DNA of 64,000 bases from Halomonas sp. LBP4 (GCF_003202205.1 NZ_PDOG01000001.1:696358-760357), one strand, 5' to 3'. Positions 1-9,952 are shown, counted from the stretch's first letter. Numbers and translations: made by a program. The notes: generated by a model not told the origin, from the sequence alone.

Positions 1-1002
1 CATGCCATAGCCCGGCACGATGATCACGCTGTCGGCATCGTTGAGGGCGCTGGCCACGCCGGCGGCGTCGATGGCCACCTGCTCGCCCTCGATCTCCGCC
101 GCCGGCCCCTGGCTGCCGCCGAAGCCGCCCAGGATCACGCTGACGAAGTTGCGGTTCATCGCCTTGCACATGATGTACGACAGGATGGCACCGGAGGAGC
201 CCACCAGGGCGCCGGTGACGATCAGCAGATCGTTGGACAGCGTGAAGCCGATGGCCGCCGCCGCCCAGCCGGAGTAGCTGTTGAGCATCGACACCACCAC
301 CGGCATGTCGGCGCCGCCGATGCCCATGATCAGGTGGTAGCCGATGAAGAAGGCCAGCAGCGACATCAACAGCAACGTCCAGAAGCCCGCGCCGCTCAGG
401 TAGAGAATCGCCAGCAACAGCGACAGTGCCGCTGCCCCGGCATTGAGCATATGGCCGCCGGGCAGCTTGCGCGGCTTGCTGTCCACCTTGCCGGCCAGCT
501 TGCCGAAGGCGATCACCGAACCGGTGAAGGTCACCGCGCCGATGAACACGCCCAGTACCACCTCGATCTGCAGGAAGGTGAGCTCCGCCGGCGTCTTGGT
601 GGCCACCAGGGCGGCGAAGGCGGAGAAGCCCTCGGTCGAAGACTCCGCGAGCTGGGTAGCCAGTACACGGCGCCGCTCCAGGTCGGCGTTCCAGCCCACG
701 AACACCGCCGCCAGCCCCACGAAGCTGTGCAGCGCCGCCACCAGCTGCGGCATCTCGGTCATCTCGACCTTCTTGGCCACCTGCACACCGATCACCGCGC
801 CGACGATCATCATCGGCACCATCCACCAGTAGCCGCCGATGCCCGGTCCGAAGGCGGTGAAGACCACCGCCACGGCCATGCCGACGATGCCGTACCACAC
901 CGCCCGCTTGGCCTTCTCCTGGTTGCTCAGCCCCCCCAGGGAGAGGATGAACAATACACTCGCCGCGATCGCCGCGGCAGATACAAATCCCTGACTCAAC
1001 AT
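1..1002 (-). CDS. pntB: NAD(P) transhydrogenase subunit beta (partial, C-terminus off the window)
   Basis: Membrane subunit of the proton-translocating transhydrogenase, which couples hydride transfer between NADH and NADP+ to proton flow across the inner membrane. The 334 visible codons begin MLSQGFVSAAAIAASVLFI and show a series of hydrophobic helices, then the start of the soluble NADP(H)-binding domain with a GYGM motif at the very edge. The start ATG lies 16 bp after the pntA stop, so the two form an operon. The family is normally about 460-480 residues, so roughly 130-150 residues are missing because of the window edge, not through truncation. Confidence 0.95.
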   Translation of the reverse strand, partial: MLSQGFVSAAAIAASVLFILSLGGLSNQEKAKRAVWYGIVGMAVAVVFTAFGPGIGGYWWMVPMMIVGAVIGVQVAKKVEMTEMPQLVAALHSFVGLAAVFVGWNADLERRRVLATQLAESSTEGFSAFAALVATKTPAELTFLQIEVVLGVFIGAVTFTGSVIAFGKLAGKVDSKPRKLPGGHMLNAGAAALSLLLAILYLSGAGFWTLLLMSLLAFFIGYHLIMGIGGADMPVVVSMLNSYSGWAAAAIGFTLSNDLLIVTGALVGSSGAILSYIMCKAMNRNFVSVILGGFGGSQGPAAEIEGEQVAIDAAGVASALNDADSVIIVPGYGM

Positions 1003-1018
1003 CTCGTCTCTCCGCCGC

Positions 1019-2590
1019 TCAGGATTTCTGGAACATGGCGAGCATCCGGCGCGTGACCTGGAAGCCCCCCACGATGTTGATGGACGCGATCAGTACCGCG
1101 ATCGCGGACATCAGCACCACCAGGAAGCTACTCGAGCCGATCTGCAGGATCGCCCCGAGGATGATGATGCTGGAGATGGCGTTGGTCACCGCCATCAGCG
1201 GCGTATGCAGGGAGTGGCTGACGCCCCAGATCACCTGGAAGCCCACGAAACAGGCCAGCACGAAGACGATGAAGTGCTGCATGAAGGACACCGGCGCCAC
1301 CTGGCCGAGCAGGAGCATCAGCGCTCCCCCTACACCGAGCATCGTGACCTGGCGCTTGGTCTGGGCCAGGAAGGCGGCATGCTCGGCGGCCTTCTTCTCC
1401 TCCGGTGTGGGCTCGGGTTCCTTGGGCTTGGGCTTGGCCGCGGCGATGGCCTTGACCTTGGGCGGCGGCGGCGGGAAGGTGATCTCGCCCTCGTGGGTCA
1501 CCGTGGAGCCACGGATGACGTCGTCCTCCATGTCATGCACGATCTTCCCATCCTTCGCGGGGGTGAGATCGGTGAGCATATGGCGGACGTTGGTGGCATA
1601 GAGCAGCGACGCCTGAGTGGCCATGCGCGAGGGGAAATCGGTGTAGCCGACGATGGTCACGCCGTTGTCGGAGACCACCTTCTCGTCGGCGCGGGTCAGG
1701 TCGCAGTTGCCCCCCTTCTCGGCGGCCAGGTCGACGATCACCGAGCCGGGCTTCATCGCCTCGACCATGTCCGCCAGCCACAGCTTGGGCGCGGGACGGC
1801 CCGGAATCAGCGCCGTGGTGATGACGATGTCGACATCCGGCGCCTGCTCGCGGAAACACTCGAGCTGCTTCTCGCGGAACTCGGGGCTCGAGGGCGCGGC
1901 ATAGCCGCCGCTCTCCGACCCGTCCTGGCTCTCGTCGAAATCGAGGAACAGGAACTCGGCGCCCATCGACTCGATCTGCTCGGCCACTTCGGGGCGCACG
2001 TCGAAGGCGCGCACCACGGCCCCCAGGCTGGTGGCGGTGCCGATGGCGGAAAGCCCCGCCACCCCGGCACCGATCACCAGCACCTTGGCCGGCGGCACCT
2101 TGCCGGCGGCGGTCACCTGGCCGGTGAAGAAGCGCCCGAAGTTGTTGCCGGCCTCGATCACCGCCCGGTAGCCGGCGATGTTGGCCATGGACGACAACGC
2201 ATCCATCTTCTGCGCCCGCGAGATCCGCGGCACCATGTCCATGGCGATGACCGTCGCCCCCTGGGCGCGGCATGTCTCGAGCAGGGCCTCGTTCTGGGCC
2301 GGCCAGATGAAGGCGATCAGCGTCTGACCCTGGCGCAGGCGACCGGCCTCCTCCTCGGAGGGCTCGCGCACCTTGATGACCACCTCGGCCTCGCGCCAGA
2401 GTGCCTCGGCACCGTCGACGACGGTGACCCCGGCCGCCCGGTAGGCGTTGTCATCGAAGCCCGCGGCAGTCCCGGCTCCGGCCTCGACGAGACACTCGTG
2501 TCCCAGTTTCTGGATCTGCTGAGCGCTCTCGGGGGTCAGCGCGACGCGCGCCTCACCCTTGGCGAGCTCCCTGGGTGCACCAATCTTCAC
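1019..2590 (-). CDS. pntA: NAD(P) transhydrogenase subunit alpha
   Basis: NAD(H)-binding subunit of the transhydrogenase. The 523 residues start [18 protein letters not shown] from a GTG codon preceded by GGGAG. Order: two Rossmann-type lobes with [17 protein letters not shown] near residue 170, then a Pro/Lys/Glu-rich linker near 375-400, then four hydrophobic helices in the last 110 residues. It is therefore the single-chain E. coli type (510 aa), not the split PntAA/PntAB type. It is the first gene of a pntAB operon. A weak promoter candidate (TTGTGC, 17 bp, TATGAA) sits at 2641-2669 on the minus strand. Confidence 0.96.
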   Translation of the reverse strand: MKIGAPRELAKGEARVALTPESAQQIQKLGHECLVEAGAGTAAGFDDNAYRAAGVTVVDGAEALWREAEVVIKVREPSEEEAGRLRQGQTLIAFIWPAQNEALLETCRAQGATVIAMDMVPRISRAQKMDALSSMANIAGYRAVIEAGNNFGRFFTGQVTAAGKVPPAKVLVIGAGVAGLSAIGTATSLGAVVRAFDVRPEVAEQIESMGAEFLFLDFDESQDGSESGGYAAPSSPEFREKQLECFREQAPDVDIVITTALIPGRPAPKLWLADMVEAMKPGSVIVDLAAEKGGNCDLTRADEKVVSDNGVTIVGYTDFPSRMATQASLLYATNVRHMLTDLTPAKDGKIVHDMEDDVIRGSTVTHEGEITFPPPPPKVKAIAAAKPKPKEPEPTPEEKKAAEHAAFLAQTKRQVTMLGVGGALMLLLGQVAPVSFMQHFIVFVLACFVGFQVIWGVSHSLHTPLMAVTNAISSIIILGAILQIGSSSFLVVLMSAIAVLIASINIVGGFQVTRRMLAMFQKS

Positions 2591-2782
2591 GTTGGATCTC
2601 CCGGTTGGTTATTGACATTTTGCATGCGTCAGACCGTGTATTCATACCTGACGATGCCGCATTGCACAACCGTCAGGAGAATGAAGGGCAGCCCTCGAAT
2701 GTAGCACTATATGACTGACGAGTCAGGGAAAATCCACGAAATGACGTTGACGTAAAGGAGAGAAGGACCAACCCCCTGACGC

Positions 2783-2810
2783 ACGCAGGCCGCCCGAACG
2801 CGGCCTGCGT
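2783..2810 (-). terminator. Hairpin downstream of htpG
   Basis: Perfect 11-bp inverted repeat (ACGCAGGCCGC / GCGGCCTGCGT, 6-nt loop) about 30 bp after the htpG stop. There is no U-tract behind it on the minus strand, so it may be a transcript-end stabiliser rather than an intrinsic terminator. Confidence 0.4.
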
Positions 2811-2841
2811 GGAGGTCAAGTATCGCTCGATGAAATGGTGA

Positions 2842-4746
2842 TCAGGCGCTCAACAGGGCGTTGAGGCGCTTGACGTAGGCGGCCGGGTCATCGAGATGAC
2901 CGCCTTCGGCGATGATCGCCTGGTCGAGCAGCACATGGGCCAGATCGGTGAAGGCATCGCCGTCCGCCGACTCCAGCCGCTCGACCAGGGGGTGGGCCGG
3001 ATTGAGCTCGAGGATCGGCTTGACCTCGGGCAACGGCTGGCCGGCGGCCTCCATGATGCGGCGCATCTGGTAGCCCATCTCATGCTCCGGGAGCACCACG
3101 CAGGCCGGCGAATCGATCAGGCGATGGGTGACCCGCACCTCCTGGGTCTGCTCGCCGAGTGCTTCCTTGACCCGCTTGACCAGGGCCTCCTTCGCCTTGG
3201 CGGTCTCCTCCTGAGCCTTCTTCTCCTCTTCTCCCTCGACCTCGCCGAGGTCCAGGTCGCCCTTGGCCACGTCGACGAAGCCCTTGCCATCGAATTCGGT
3301 CAGATGGCTCATCAGCCACTCGTCGATGCGGTCGTGGAGCAGCAGTACCTCGATGCCCTTCTTGCGGAAGATCTCGAGATGCGGGCTGCTCTTGGCCGCA
3401 TTGAAGCTGTCGGCGACGATGTAGTAGATCTTGCCCTGCCCCTCCTTCATGCGCCCGACATAGTCGGCCAGGGACTGGTCCTGGGTGGCACTGTCGGTAT
3501 GGGTGGTGGAGAAACGCAGCAGGCCGGCGATCTTGTCGCGGTTGGCGAAGTCCTCCGCCGGGCCCTCCTTGAGCACGCTGCCGAAGGCGTTCCAGAAGCC
3601 CTGGTAGGCCTCCTTGTCCTTGGCCAGCTTGCCGAGCATGTCCAGGGCGCGCTTGGTCAGGGCGCTCTTGATCTTCTCGACCTTGGGATCCTGCTGCAGC
3701 AGCTCGCGGGAGACGTTCAGCGACAGCTCGCGGGTGTCGAGCACGCCCTTGATGAAGCGCAGGTAGAGCGGCAGGAACTGCTCGGCGTCGTCCATGATGA
3801 AGACGCGCTGCACATAGAGCTTCACGCCACGGGCGCCGTCGCGCTCATAGAGGTCGAAGGGCGCGCGGCCCGGCACATAGAGCAGGCTCACGTACTCGAG
3901 CTTGCCCTCGACCTTGTTGTGGCTCCAGGTCAAGGGATCCGCGAAGTCGTGGGCCACGTGCTTGTAGAAGGCCTTGTACTCGTCGTCGGAGATCTCGCTC
4001 TTGGGCCGCACCCAGAGCGCGGTGGCCTCGTTGACCGTCTCCCAGACGGTCTTCTCGCTGCCCTCGACCGGCTTGCCGTCCTCGTCCTTGTCGGTCTCGA
4101 CACGCGGCATGCGCACCGGCACATCGATATGGTCGGAGTACTTGCGCACCAGGCTCTGCAGACGGAAGTCGTCGGCGAACTCCCTGGCGTTCTCCTTGAG
4201 GTGGAGGACGATCTCGGTGCCGTGGGCCGGGCGCTCGACGTCGGCGACGGTGAACTCGCCCTCGCCCTTCGAGTGCCACTCCACCCCCTCGCCGACCGGG
4301 GTGCCGGCCTTGCGCGTACGCACGGTGATGTCGTCGGCGACGATGAAGCCGGAGTAGAAGCCGACGCCGAACTGGCCGATCAGCTTCGCATCCTTCTGCT
4401 GCTCGCCGGAGAGCTGCTTGAGGAACTCGGCGGTGCCGGAGCGTGCGATGGTACCGAGGTTCTCGATCACCTCGGCACGGTTCATGCCGATGCCGTTATC
4501 GCGCACGGTGACGGTGCCCGCCGCCGGGTCATGCTCGATCTCGATGCGCAGTTCGCTGTCGTCCTCGTACAGGGCATCGTTGTCCAGCGCCGCGTAGCGC
4601 AGCTTGTCGCAGGCGTCGGCGGCGTTGGAGATCATCTCGCGCAGGAATATCTCCCGGTTGGAGTACAGGGAGTGGATCATCAGGTGCAGGAGCTGCTTGA
4701 CCTCGGTCTGGAAGCCGAGGGTCTCTTCATGGGTGGCTGTGGTCAT
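2842..4746 (-). CDS. htpG: Molecular chaperone HtpG (Hsp90 family)
   Basis: Cytosolic ATP-dependent Hsp90 chaperone. The 634 residues start [20 protein letters not shown]; this ATG was chosen over an upstream in-frame codon because AGAGGGG lies at the right spacing and homologues begin here. The N-terminal GHKL ATPase motifs are visible: [25 protein letters not shown] and [11 protein letters not shown]. The middle domain ([10 protein letters not shown]) and C-terminal dimerisation domain follow, and the length matches the family. It is transcribed alone from a sigma32-like promoter (4811-4838), consistent with heat-shock control. Confidence 0.97.
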   Translation of the reverse strand: MTTATHEETLGFQTEVKQLLHLMIHSLYSNREIFLREMISNAADACDKLRYAALDNDALYEDDSELRIEIEHDPAAGTVTVRDNGIGMNRAEVIENLGTIARSGTAEFLKQLSGEQQKDAKLIGQFGVGFYSGFIVADDITVRTRKAGTPVGEGVEWHSKGEGEFTVADVERPAHGTEIVLHLKENAREFADDFRLQSLVRKYSDHIDVPVRMPRVETDKDEDGKPVEGSEKTVWETVNEATALWVRPKSEISDDEYKAFYKHVAHDFADPLTWSHNKVEGKLEYVSLLYVPGRAPFDLYERDGARGVKLYVQRVFIMDDAEQFLPLYLRFIKGVLDTRELSLNVSRELLQQDPKVEKIKSALTKRALDMLGKLAKDKEAYQGFWNAFGSVLKEGPAEDFANRDKIAGLLRFSTTHTDSATQDQSLADYVGRMKEGQGKIYYIVADSFNAAKSSPHLEIFRKKGIEVLLLHDRIDEWLMSHLTEFDGKGFVDVAKGDLDLGEVEGEEEKKAQEETAKAKEALVKRVKEALGEQTQEVRVTHRLIDSPACVVLPEHEMGYQMRRIMEAAGQPLPEVKPILELNPAHPLVERLESADGDAFTDLAHVLLDQAIIAEGGHLDDPAAYVKRLNALLSA

Positions 4747-4810
4747 GTGTCTCGGACCCCTCTTTCGACATGACGATGGTGGCGATTCCACCGGTTTGGA
4801 ACTGACGTCG

Positions 4811-4838
4811 ATATGGGGCCCGGTACCGGTTTTTCAAG
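4811..4838 (-). promoter_or_regulatory. Sigma32 (heat-shock) promoter of htpG
   Basis: Reading the minus strand: CTTGAAA, 13-bp spacer, CCCCATAT. Both boxes match the RpoH consensus (CTTGAAA and CCCCATnT) with standard spacing. It lies 64 bp upstream of the htpG ATG and no other gene intervenes. Confidence 0.85.
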
Positions 4839-4906
4839 CGCCGGCTGCCCCCGGGTCGCCGAGCACGAAGTGCAGCAGCAGGGAAGGAGAACTTCAAACG
4901 ATCGTA

Positions 4907-5275
4907 TCAAGGCGGACGCTCCCCGTCGCATCGACCCTCGCCGGAGGGCGGGTCGCCACCCTCCCGGCGTGCCCGCCAGATACGATACCCCTTCAGGCGG
5001 CGATCGACCCGGGTCAGCAGCCAGCCGACGATCACCACATCGTCCACCAACCCCAGCATCAGGAGCATGTCGGGAATCAGGTCCAGCGGCGAGACCAGGT
5101 ACGCCAGGGCCGCCAGCATCCACAGGAAGGCCGCCCAGGGCACCGGCCGGTAGCGGCGCAGCAGCACATCACGGGTCATGGGCAGGAACAGCCGCAGGGC
5201 GCGGCCCATCTCTCCCAGCACACGGGAGCGGCGGCGCAGCCGCTCCATCAGGAACCAGCCACCGAATCTGGCCAT
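4907..5275 (-). CDS. DUF1232 (YkvA-like) membrane-associated protein
   Basis: 122 residues starting MARFGGWFLMERLRRR. This start was preferred over one ten codons upstream because AAGGAGGTCGAG sits immediately before it. The centre holds the DUF1232 signature YLVSPLDLIPDMLLMLGLVDD inside two hydrophobic stretches (about 49-80). The N-terminus is strongly basic and the tail polar (GDPPSGEGRCDGERPP). The family is widespread and its biochemical role is not established. It is monocistronic and ends 68 bp before the htpG promoter. Confidence 0.85.
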   Translation of the reverse strand: MARFGGWFLMERLRRRSRVLGEMGRALRLFLPMTRDVLLRRYRPVPWAAFLWMLAALAYLVSPLDLIPDMLLMLGLVDDVVIVGWLLTRVDRRLKGYRIWRARREGGDPPSGEGRCDGERPP

Positions 5276-5436
5276 CTCGACCTCCTTGCCGGCATGCGGG
5301 AACACCGCTACACGATAGGGTATCCCCCCCTGCGACGGACAGCCGGTGTCTGTCGGGTAACGGCGACACTACTCAAGCGCCCTGCCATCGGCCACCATGG
5401 CGGCACTGCCGACCGCGAACCCCAAGAGGTCACGAT

Positions 5437-7377
5437 ATGCCCCTGTCATTCGGTCACTGCAAGGCCCTGATCGCCGCCACCCTGTGCTGCCTGCCGCTGC
5501 TCGTCCAGGCTGATGATCGCGCCATGCGCGACGCCCTGGAGGCGGCCCGCAACCAGGAGTGGCAGAAGATCGACCAGGCGGCCATCGACGACCACCTGCT
5601 GGCCGGCTACGTGGAGTACCACCGACTGCGCCACCGCCTGCCCCAGGCGGAGCCGGCCCGAGTGCTCGATTTCATCGAGCGCCACGGCGACTCACCGCTG
5701 GGCGAGTGGATGCGCGGCCAGGCCATCGCCCGCTACGGTCACGCCGGCCGCTTCGGCAGCCTGCTGGCGGTGGCCGACGGCGTGCCCGAGGGCACCGCCC
5801 GTCAGTGCTACTACTACACGGCCCTGCTCGGCCGCGACCCCAGGGCCGCCGCCGAGGGGGGGCGGGAGCTGTGGCGCGTCGGCCGCTCGCAGCCGGATGC
5901 CTGCGACACCCTGTTCCTTGCCCTGCGCAGCCGGGGCGAGATCGGCGAGCGGGAGATCTGGGAGCGCAAGATGCTCGCCTGGCAGGCCGGCGAGACCGGG
6001 CTGATGAGCTACCTGGGCAGGATGCTAGGCAGCCGCTGGCAGGAGGCGCGTGACACCGTGGAGCGACTGCAGAAGGACTACGCCGCGGTCACCCGGGTAC
6101 CCACCTGCATCGGCCCCGACTGCCAGGGCAGCAGCGCGCTGTTCGCCGCCGCCATGCACGGCTTCAACCGCGCCGATACCGAGGCCGCCCATGAGGCCTG
6201 GCGCAAGATCGCCCCGCACCTGGAACTCGACGAGCCCAGCCGCCTCGCCATCGAGCGCGACCTGGTGTTCTACTCACTGGTACGGGACATCCGCCAGAAC
6301 CGCGCCTGGGTCGACGAGGCCCTGGTCGGCATGCCCGATGCCGAGTTGCTCGAGCTGCGAGTACGCACCGCCCTGGCCGAGCGCGACTGGCGGGGGGTCA
6401 TCGACTGGGTCCACCGCATGCCCGACGCACCGCGACAGGAGGCCCGCTGGCAGTACTGGCTGGGCCGTGCCCTGGAACAGCTCGGCGACACCGCCACCGC
6501 GGAGACGGCCTATGCCGCCGCCGCCGACGAGCGCAGCTTCTTCGGCTTCGCCGCCGCCGATCGCCTGGGCCGGCCCTATGCCCTGAACCTGGAGCGCAAC
6601 GGCTTCGACGACGGCTTCCGTGAGCAGGTCGCCCGCTGGCCGGCGGTGCAGCGCACCGAGGCGCTGATCCGCATCGGCGAGCAGGGCCTGGCCAACAGCG
6701 AGTGGCACGCCGCCGTGGCCCGGGCCACGCCCCGGGAGGCGCGCGCCCTGGCCGACTATGCCCAACGCCGGGGCTGGCACGCCAAGCTGGTGCAGACCAC
6801 CATCACCGGGCAGATGTGGGACGCCCTGGACTGGCGCTTCCCCGAGGCCTACCGCGAGCATTTCCTGCACTGGGGGCGTGCCACCGGGGTCGACCCCTAC
6901 CTGCTGATGGGCATCGCCCGTCGCGAGAGCGCCTACAATCCCGAGGCGCTCTCGCCGGCCGGCGCCCGCGGCCTGATGCAGATCATGCCGGGTACCGCCA
7001 CCCAGCTCAGCCGCCAGCTCGGCATCAGCGATCCCGGCCCCCATGGCGTGCTCGACCCGGCGCTCAACATCCGGCTCGGCAGCACCTACATTCGCGACAT
7101 GCTCGACCGCTATCGCGGCAATCGCCTGGCCGCCACCGCCGCCTACAACGCCGGCCCCGGCCGGGTCGACCGCTGGCTGCGCGACGCCCCGGAGGAGTTC
7201 GACCTCTTCGTCGAGAGCATCCCCTTCCGCGAGACCCGCGCCTATGTCCAGGCGGTGCTCGCCTACCGGGCGATCTTCGAGAGCCTGGCCAACGGCGGCA
7301 ACAGCGAGGGCGTGGCGGTGCTGAGCCCCGCGGAGACCTCCGTGCGCTACGACCGCTCGCTGCTGGCCCGCAACTAG
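5437..7377 (+). CDS. slt: Soluble lytic murein transglycosylase
   Basis: Periplasmic enzyme that cleaves the MurNAc-GlcNAc bond of peptidoglycan to give 1,6-anhydro products. The 646 residues (E. coli Slt70 is 645) start MPLSFGHCKALIAATLCCLP after AAGAGGT. A signal peptide ends near residue 25 (LVQA/DD). A long alpha-helical superhelix (U/L domains) follows. The catalytic GH23 domain is in the last 160 residues: GIARRESAYNPEALSPAGA holds the catalytic Glu, then GLMQIMPGTA and AYNAGPGRV. The gene is monocistronic and convergent with the LysE exporter. Confidence 0.95.
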   Translation: MPLSFGHCKALIAATLCCLPLLVQADDRAMRDALEAARNQEWQKIDQAAIDDHLLAGYVEYHRLRHRLPQAEPARVLDFIERHGDSPLGEWMRGQAIARYGHAGRFGSLLAVADGVPEGTARQCYYYTALLGRDPRAAAEGGRELWRVGRSQPDACDTLFLALRSRGEIGEREIWERKMLAWQAGETGLMSYLGRMLGSRWQEARDTVERLQKDYAAVTRVPTCIGPDCQGSSALFAAAMHGFNRADTEAAHEAWRKIAPHLELDEPSRLAIERDLVFYSLVRDIRQNRAWVDEALVGMPDAELLELRVRTALAERDWRGVIDWVHRMPDAPRQEARWQYWLGRALEQLGDTATAETAYAAAADERSFFGFAAADRLGRPYALNLERNGFDDGFREQVARWPAVQRTEALIRIGEQGLANSEWHAAVARATPREARALADYAQRRGWHAKLVQTTITGQMWDALDWRFPEAYREHFLHWGRATGVDPYLLMGIARRESAYNPEALSPAGARGLMQIMPGTATQLSRQLGISDPGPHGVLDPALNIRLGSTYIRDMLDRYRGNRLAATAAYNAGPGRVDRWLRDAPEEFDLFVESIPFRETRAYVQAVLAYRAIFESLANGGNSEGVAVLSPAETSVRYDRSLLARN

Positions 7378-7390
7378 GCCTCAACGCCGC

Positions 7391-7481
7391 GAGCTTCGAG
7401 CTTCGAGCTTCGAGCTTCGAGCTTCGAGCTTCGAGCAACATGTTACGACCACATAGCCCGTAGCCCATAGCCCGTAGCCCG
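7391..7481. repeat. Two abutting 7-bp tandem repeat arrays
   Basis: Six and a half perfect copies of GAGCTTC (7391-7436), then after 17 bp four near-perfect copies of TAGCCCG (7454-7481). They lie between the converging slt and LysE-family genes and belong to the 7-bp-period array family also seen at 39992, 44913, 49756, 51501 and 51564. Confidence 0.9.
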
Positions 7482-7489
7482 TAGCGATG

Positions 7490-8134
7490 TCAGCCTGGCT
7501 GACGTGCCAGCGCCAGCTTGACCCCGAAGGCGATGAGCACGCCACCGGTCACCGCGTTGAGCCACCTGGCGAAGGCGCGGCTGGTCAGCCAGCGCCCGGC
7601 GCTGCCTACCATCGCCACGATGGCGATCTGCCACAGGTTGGCGATCACGAAGTGCACCCCGGCGAGCCACAGCGACTTGACCAGCGCCGGGTCACCCGGG
7701 GCGATGAACTGGGGCAGGAAGGCCATGTAGAAGACCACCGTCTTGGGATTGAGCACGTTGGACAGGAACCCCTCGCGCAGCGGCAGCCATACCGGCACCG
7801 CGCGTCGCTCGCCGCCGACGCCGGCCACCGGCAGCCCCTGGCCGCGCCGGGCGGCAAGCAGGCTGTTCCCCCCCAGCCAGACCAGGTAGGCGGCACCGGC
7901 CAGCTTGAGCAGCCCGAAGGCCCAGGCCGACTGCAGCAGGATCAGCGAGATGCCCAGCGCCGAGACGGCGGCATGCACGAAGAGCCCGCAGCAGATCGCC
8001 AGGCTGGTGAGAATGCCGTCGCGCATCCCTCCCCGGGCGGTGTTGCGGATCACCAGCAGGGTATCGACACCGGGACTCATGGTCAGCAGGGTGATGGCCA
8101 CCAGGAAGGGCCAGAAGTGTGCGTCGATGAACAT
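7490..8134 (-). CDS. LysE/RhtB family amino-acid exporter
   Basis: Inner-membrane exporter of the LysE/RhtB superfamily, which expels amino acids such as homoserine, threonine or lysine. The 214 residues start [20 protein letters not shown]. This start fits the family N-terminus (...[19 protein letters not shown]), although an in-frame ATG lies 22 codons upstream. The glycine-rich SPGVDTLLV signature sits at the end of helix 1; six hydrophobic segments are visible, with [15 protein letters not shown] in the middle. The substrate cannot be read from sequence. The gene is single, divergent from cspA. Confidence 0.88.
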   Translation of the reverse strand: MFIDAHFWPFLVAITLLTMSPGVDTLLVIRNTARGGMRDGILTSLAICCGLFVHAAVSALGISLILLQSAWAFGLLKLAGAAYLVWLGGNSLLAARRGQGLPVAGVGGERRAVPVWLPLREGFLSNVLNPKTVVFYMAFLPQFIAPGDPALVKSLWLAGVHFVIANLWQIAIVAMVGSAGRWLTSRAFARWLNAVTGGVLIAFGVKLALARQPG

Positions 8135-8438
8135 GGCAGGACTCGCGAGGGTGATCGGGAAAGGCGGCCGGCGGGTGCTGGACGCCTGGGGGGTTTCCAT
8201 CTACAGTGAGCTTGCGGGCGGTTGCAACGGTTCCCCCTGCGGCAGCCCGGTTGACGCAATCGGGGTGCCGGTGCACCATCCGCGGCGTTGGTCAGCAAGT
8301 AAAAAGTCGTCAGTTGTACTTCGATTCCTTCGATACACCCAGTGCGCACTTCTTCCTTGCCTTGCCCACGCACTTGGGGCGCTCGATCCGACATCGTGTG
8401 CCCGGCACGATCATTACAGTATGTTAAGGAAATCGACA
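8135..8438. other. Intergenic region between the LysE-family gene and cspA
   Basis: 304 bp shared by two divergent genes. The half next to cspA (from about 8296) is AT-richer than its surroundings and would supply the long leader usual for cold-shock genes. AAGGA at 8426-8430 is the cspA ribosome-binding site. I found no convincing sigma70 pair, terminator or small gene here. Confidence 0.5.
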
Positions 8439-8645
8439 ATGGCAACTGGCACTGTCAAGTGGTTCAACGACACCAAGGGCTACGGCTTCATCTCTCCCGA
8501 CGACGGCGGTGATGACCTGTTCGCGCACTTCTCCGAAATCCAGGCTGAAGGCTTCAAGACCCTGCAGGACGGCCAGAAGGTCACCTTCGAGGTCACCCAG
8601 GGCAAGAAGGGCCTTCAGGCCTCCAACATCCGGATCGCCAACTAA
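8439..8645 (+). CDS. Cold-shock protein, CspA family
   Basis: Small OB-fold protein that binds single-stranded RNA/DNA and melts RNA secondary structure. The 68 residues start [21 protein letters not shown]1 (KGYGFI) and RNP2 (DLFAHFS, where VFVHFS is more usual) are both present, followed by the standard [11 protein letters not shown] and KGLQASNI strands. It is monocistronic, with a strong terminator 90 bp downstream. Whether it is cold-induced or constitutive cannot be told from the coding sequence. Confidence 0.97.
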   Translation: MATGTVKWFNDTKGYGFISPDDGGDDLFAHFSEIQAEGFKTLQDGQKVTFEVTQGKKGLQASNIRIAN

Positions 8646-8658
8646 GGGAGCCATCCCT

Positions 8659-8679
8659 GGCAACCCGGCGCCGGTTGCC
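8659..8679 (+). other. Hairpin just after cspA
   Basis: Seven-bp stem GGCAACC / GGTTGCC with a 7-nt loop, 14 bp after the cspA stop, without a T-run. It probably protects the 3' end of the message; the true terminator is further on at 8734. Confidence 0.45.
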
Positions 8680-8733
8680 GACCCCGTCTGACGACGACAT
8701 CGCCAATCGGTGCGTTGCGGCCCGTGAAACAGG

Positions 8734-8760
8734 AAGGCCCACCTCGCGGTGGGCCTTTTT
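8734..8760 (+). terminator. Rho-independent terminator of cspA
   Basis: Ten-bp perfect stem AAGGCCCACC / GGTGGGCCTT with a 4-nt loop, followed by T5 on the plus strand. A canonical intrinsic terminator. Confidence 0.92.
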
Positions 8761-8778
8761 CATGGGCGGCCGGGCGCC

Positions 8779-9453
8779 TCACTCCTCCTCCTCGACCTCC
8801 ATGGGCTCGAACTCGGGGCTTTCCTCCTGCTCCTGTTCCACCTCCTCGAACTGCTCTTCCAGGCGGCGCTGGGCCTCATCGAAACGGCGCTCCTGCTCCT
8901 CGATGATGGCATCGATGTCGCTGCTGGTGGGCTCCCCGGCCTGGGCGGCCTCTTCATCCAGCCCGAACTCGTCGCGCTCCTCGAGGGGGTCACTGGACGG
9001 CTCGAGGTCGGTCGGATCCTCCATGGGCTCGAACTCGGGGCTTTGCTCCTGCTCGGCCTCCTCGAATTGCTCGTCGATGCGGCGGCTGGCCTCCTCGAAG
9101 CGTCGCTCCTGCTCCTCGATGATGGCGTCGACATCATCACGGGTCGTCTCGCCGGGAAGCGCCTCGTCGCCTTCCAGGCTGGTGTCGGGCGACTCGCCGA
9201 GGGTCTCGGCATCGGCATCGACCCCGGCGCCCCCCTCCACCTCCGCCTCGCCATCGGCGGGCGGCGGTGCCTCGGCGGCCGCGGGCTCGTCATCGTCCAT
9301 CGTGGCGGCCGGCTCCTCCGCCTCCTGTTCCATCTCCTGCGCTTCCTCGGTCTCGGCAGGGGTCGACTCGTCATCGTCGCCGTTGCCGCAGCCGGCCAGC
9401 CCCAGGGCGAGCACCATGGCCGCCACCAGAGGCATCCAGGGTTTCATTGCCAT
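8779..9453 (-). CDS. Acidic lipoprotein with internal duplication
   Basis: 224 residues starting MAMKPWMPLVAAMVLALG after AGGAG. A lipoprotein signal peptide ends in LAGC (Cys at 22), so it is expected to be lipid-anchored. The mature part is extremely acidic (runs of D/E, A and P) and low in complexity. Two copies of a block of about 45 residues occur near 130-175 and 180-224, each with DAIIEEQERRF(E/D)EA, then a predicted coiled-coil helix, then SPEFEPME. The duplication is visible in DNA: a 22-bp identical stretch near 8800 and 9022. I do not recognise the family. It stands alone. Confidence 0.8.
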   Translation of the reverse strand: MAMKPWMPLVAAMVLALGLAGCGNGDDDESTPAETEEAQEMEQEAEEPAATMDDDEPAAAEAPPPADGEAEVEGGAGVDADAETLGESPDTSLEGDEALPGETTRDDVDAIIEEQERRFEEASRRIDEQFEEAEQEQSPEFEPMEDPTDLEPSSDPLEERDEFGLDEEAAQAGEPTSSDIDAIIEEQERRFDEAQRRLEEQFEEVEQEQEESPEFEPMEVEEEE

Positions 9454-9523
9454 CCTCTTTCTCCTGACGAAAAGCATGACATTGCACCAGAGCGACACCG
9501 CCCCCGCAAGGCGAGGCCGGGAT

Positions 9524-9952
9524 TCAGGTGGCGAACAGCTGTCCGGCAATGTCACGGAAGGCCTTGAACTCGATGGCATTGCCGCTGGGGTCGCGGAAGA
9601 ACATGGTGGCCTGCTCGCCGGGCTCACCCCGGAAACGGATGTGGGGCTCGATCTCGAAACGCACCCCGGCCTCGGTGAGGCGGTCGACCAGCGCCTCCCA
9701 GTCACCCATTTCCAGCACTACCCCGAAGTGTGGCACCGGCACGCCGTGACCGTCCACGGGATTGCGGTGATCGTCGCTTCCCCGGTCGCCGAGGGCCGGG
9801 TTCAGGTGACAAACGAACTGGTGGCCGTAGAGGTTGAAGTCGATCCAGGTATCGCTGGAGCGACCTTCCGGGCAGCCCAGCAGCTCGCCATAGAAGCGAC
9901 GGGCCTCGGCCAGATCGCGAACCTGCACGGCGAGATGAAAGGGAGTGAGCAT
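9524..9952 (-). CDS. VOC (glyoxalase/bleomycin-resistance fold) protein
   Basis: 142 residues starting [20 protein letters not shown]. The paired beta-alpha-beta-beta-beta modules of the vicinal-oxygen-chelate fold are clear: [12 protein letters not shown] in the first half; [18 protein letters not shown] and [16 protein letters not shown] in the second. His7, the His of PHFGV and the Glu of NAIEF are the likely metal ligands. Family members include glyoxalases, dioxygenases and resistance proteins; the reaction cannot be assigned here. It is 115 bp downstream of lemA on the same strand. Confidence 0.9.
   Translation of the reverse strand: MLTPFHLAVQVRDLAEARRFYGELLGCPEGRSSDTWIDFNLYGHQFVCHLNPALGDRGSDDHRNPVDGHGVPVPHFGVVLEMGDWEALVDRLTEAGVRFEIEPHIRFRGEPGEQATMFFRDPSGNAIEFKAFRDIAGQLFAT

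Noticed and set aside
334-1056. Plus-strand frame opposite pntB
   Set aside because: Composition is rich in His, Gln and Arg and it lies wholly over a clear transhydrogenase gene.
2896-4773. Long plus-strand frame opposite htpG (and a similar one opposite pntA at 1205-2704)
   Set aside because: High GC suppresses stop codons on the opposite strand; the protein sequences are low in complexity and the minus-strand genes are unmistakable.
7391-7481. CRISPR array or phase-variable repeat
   Set aside because: Units are only 7 bp with no spacers, so not CRISPR; the array is between two stop codons, so slippage would not switch a reading frame.
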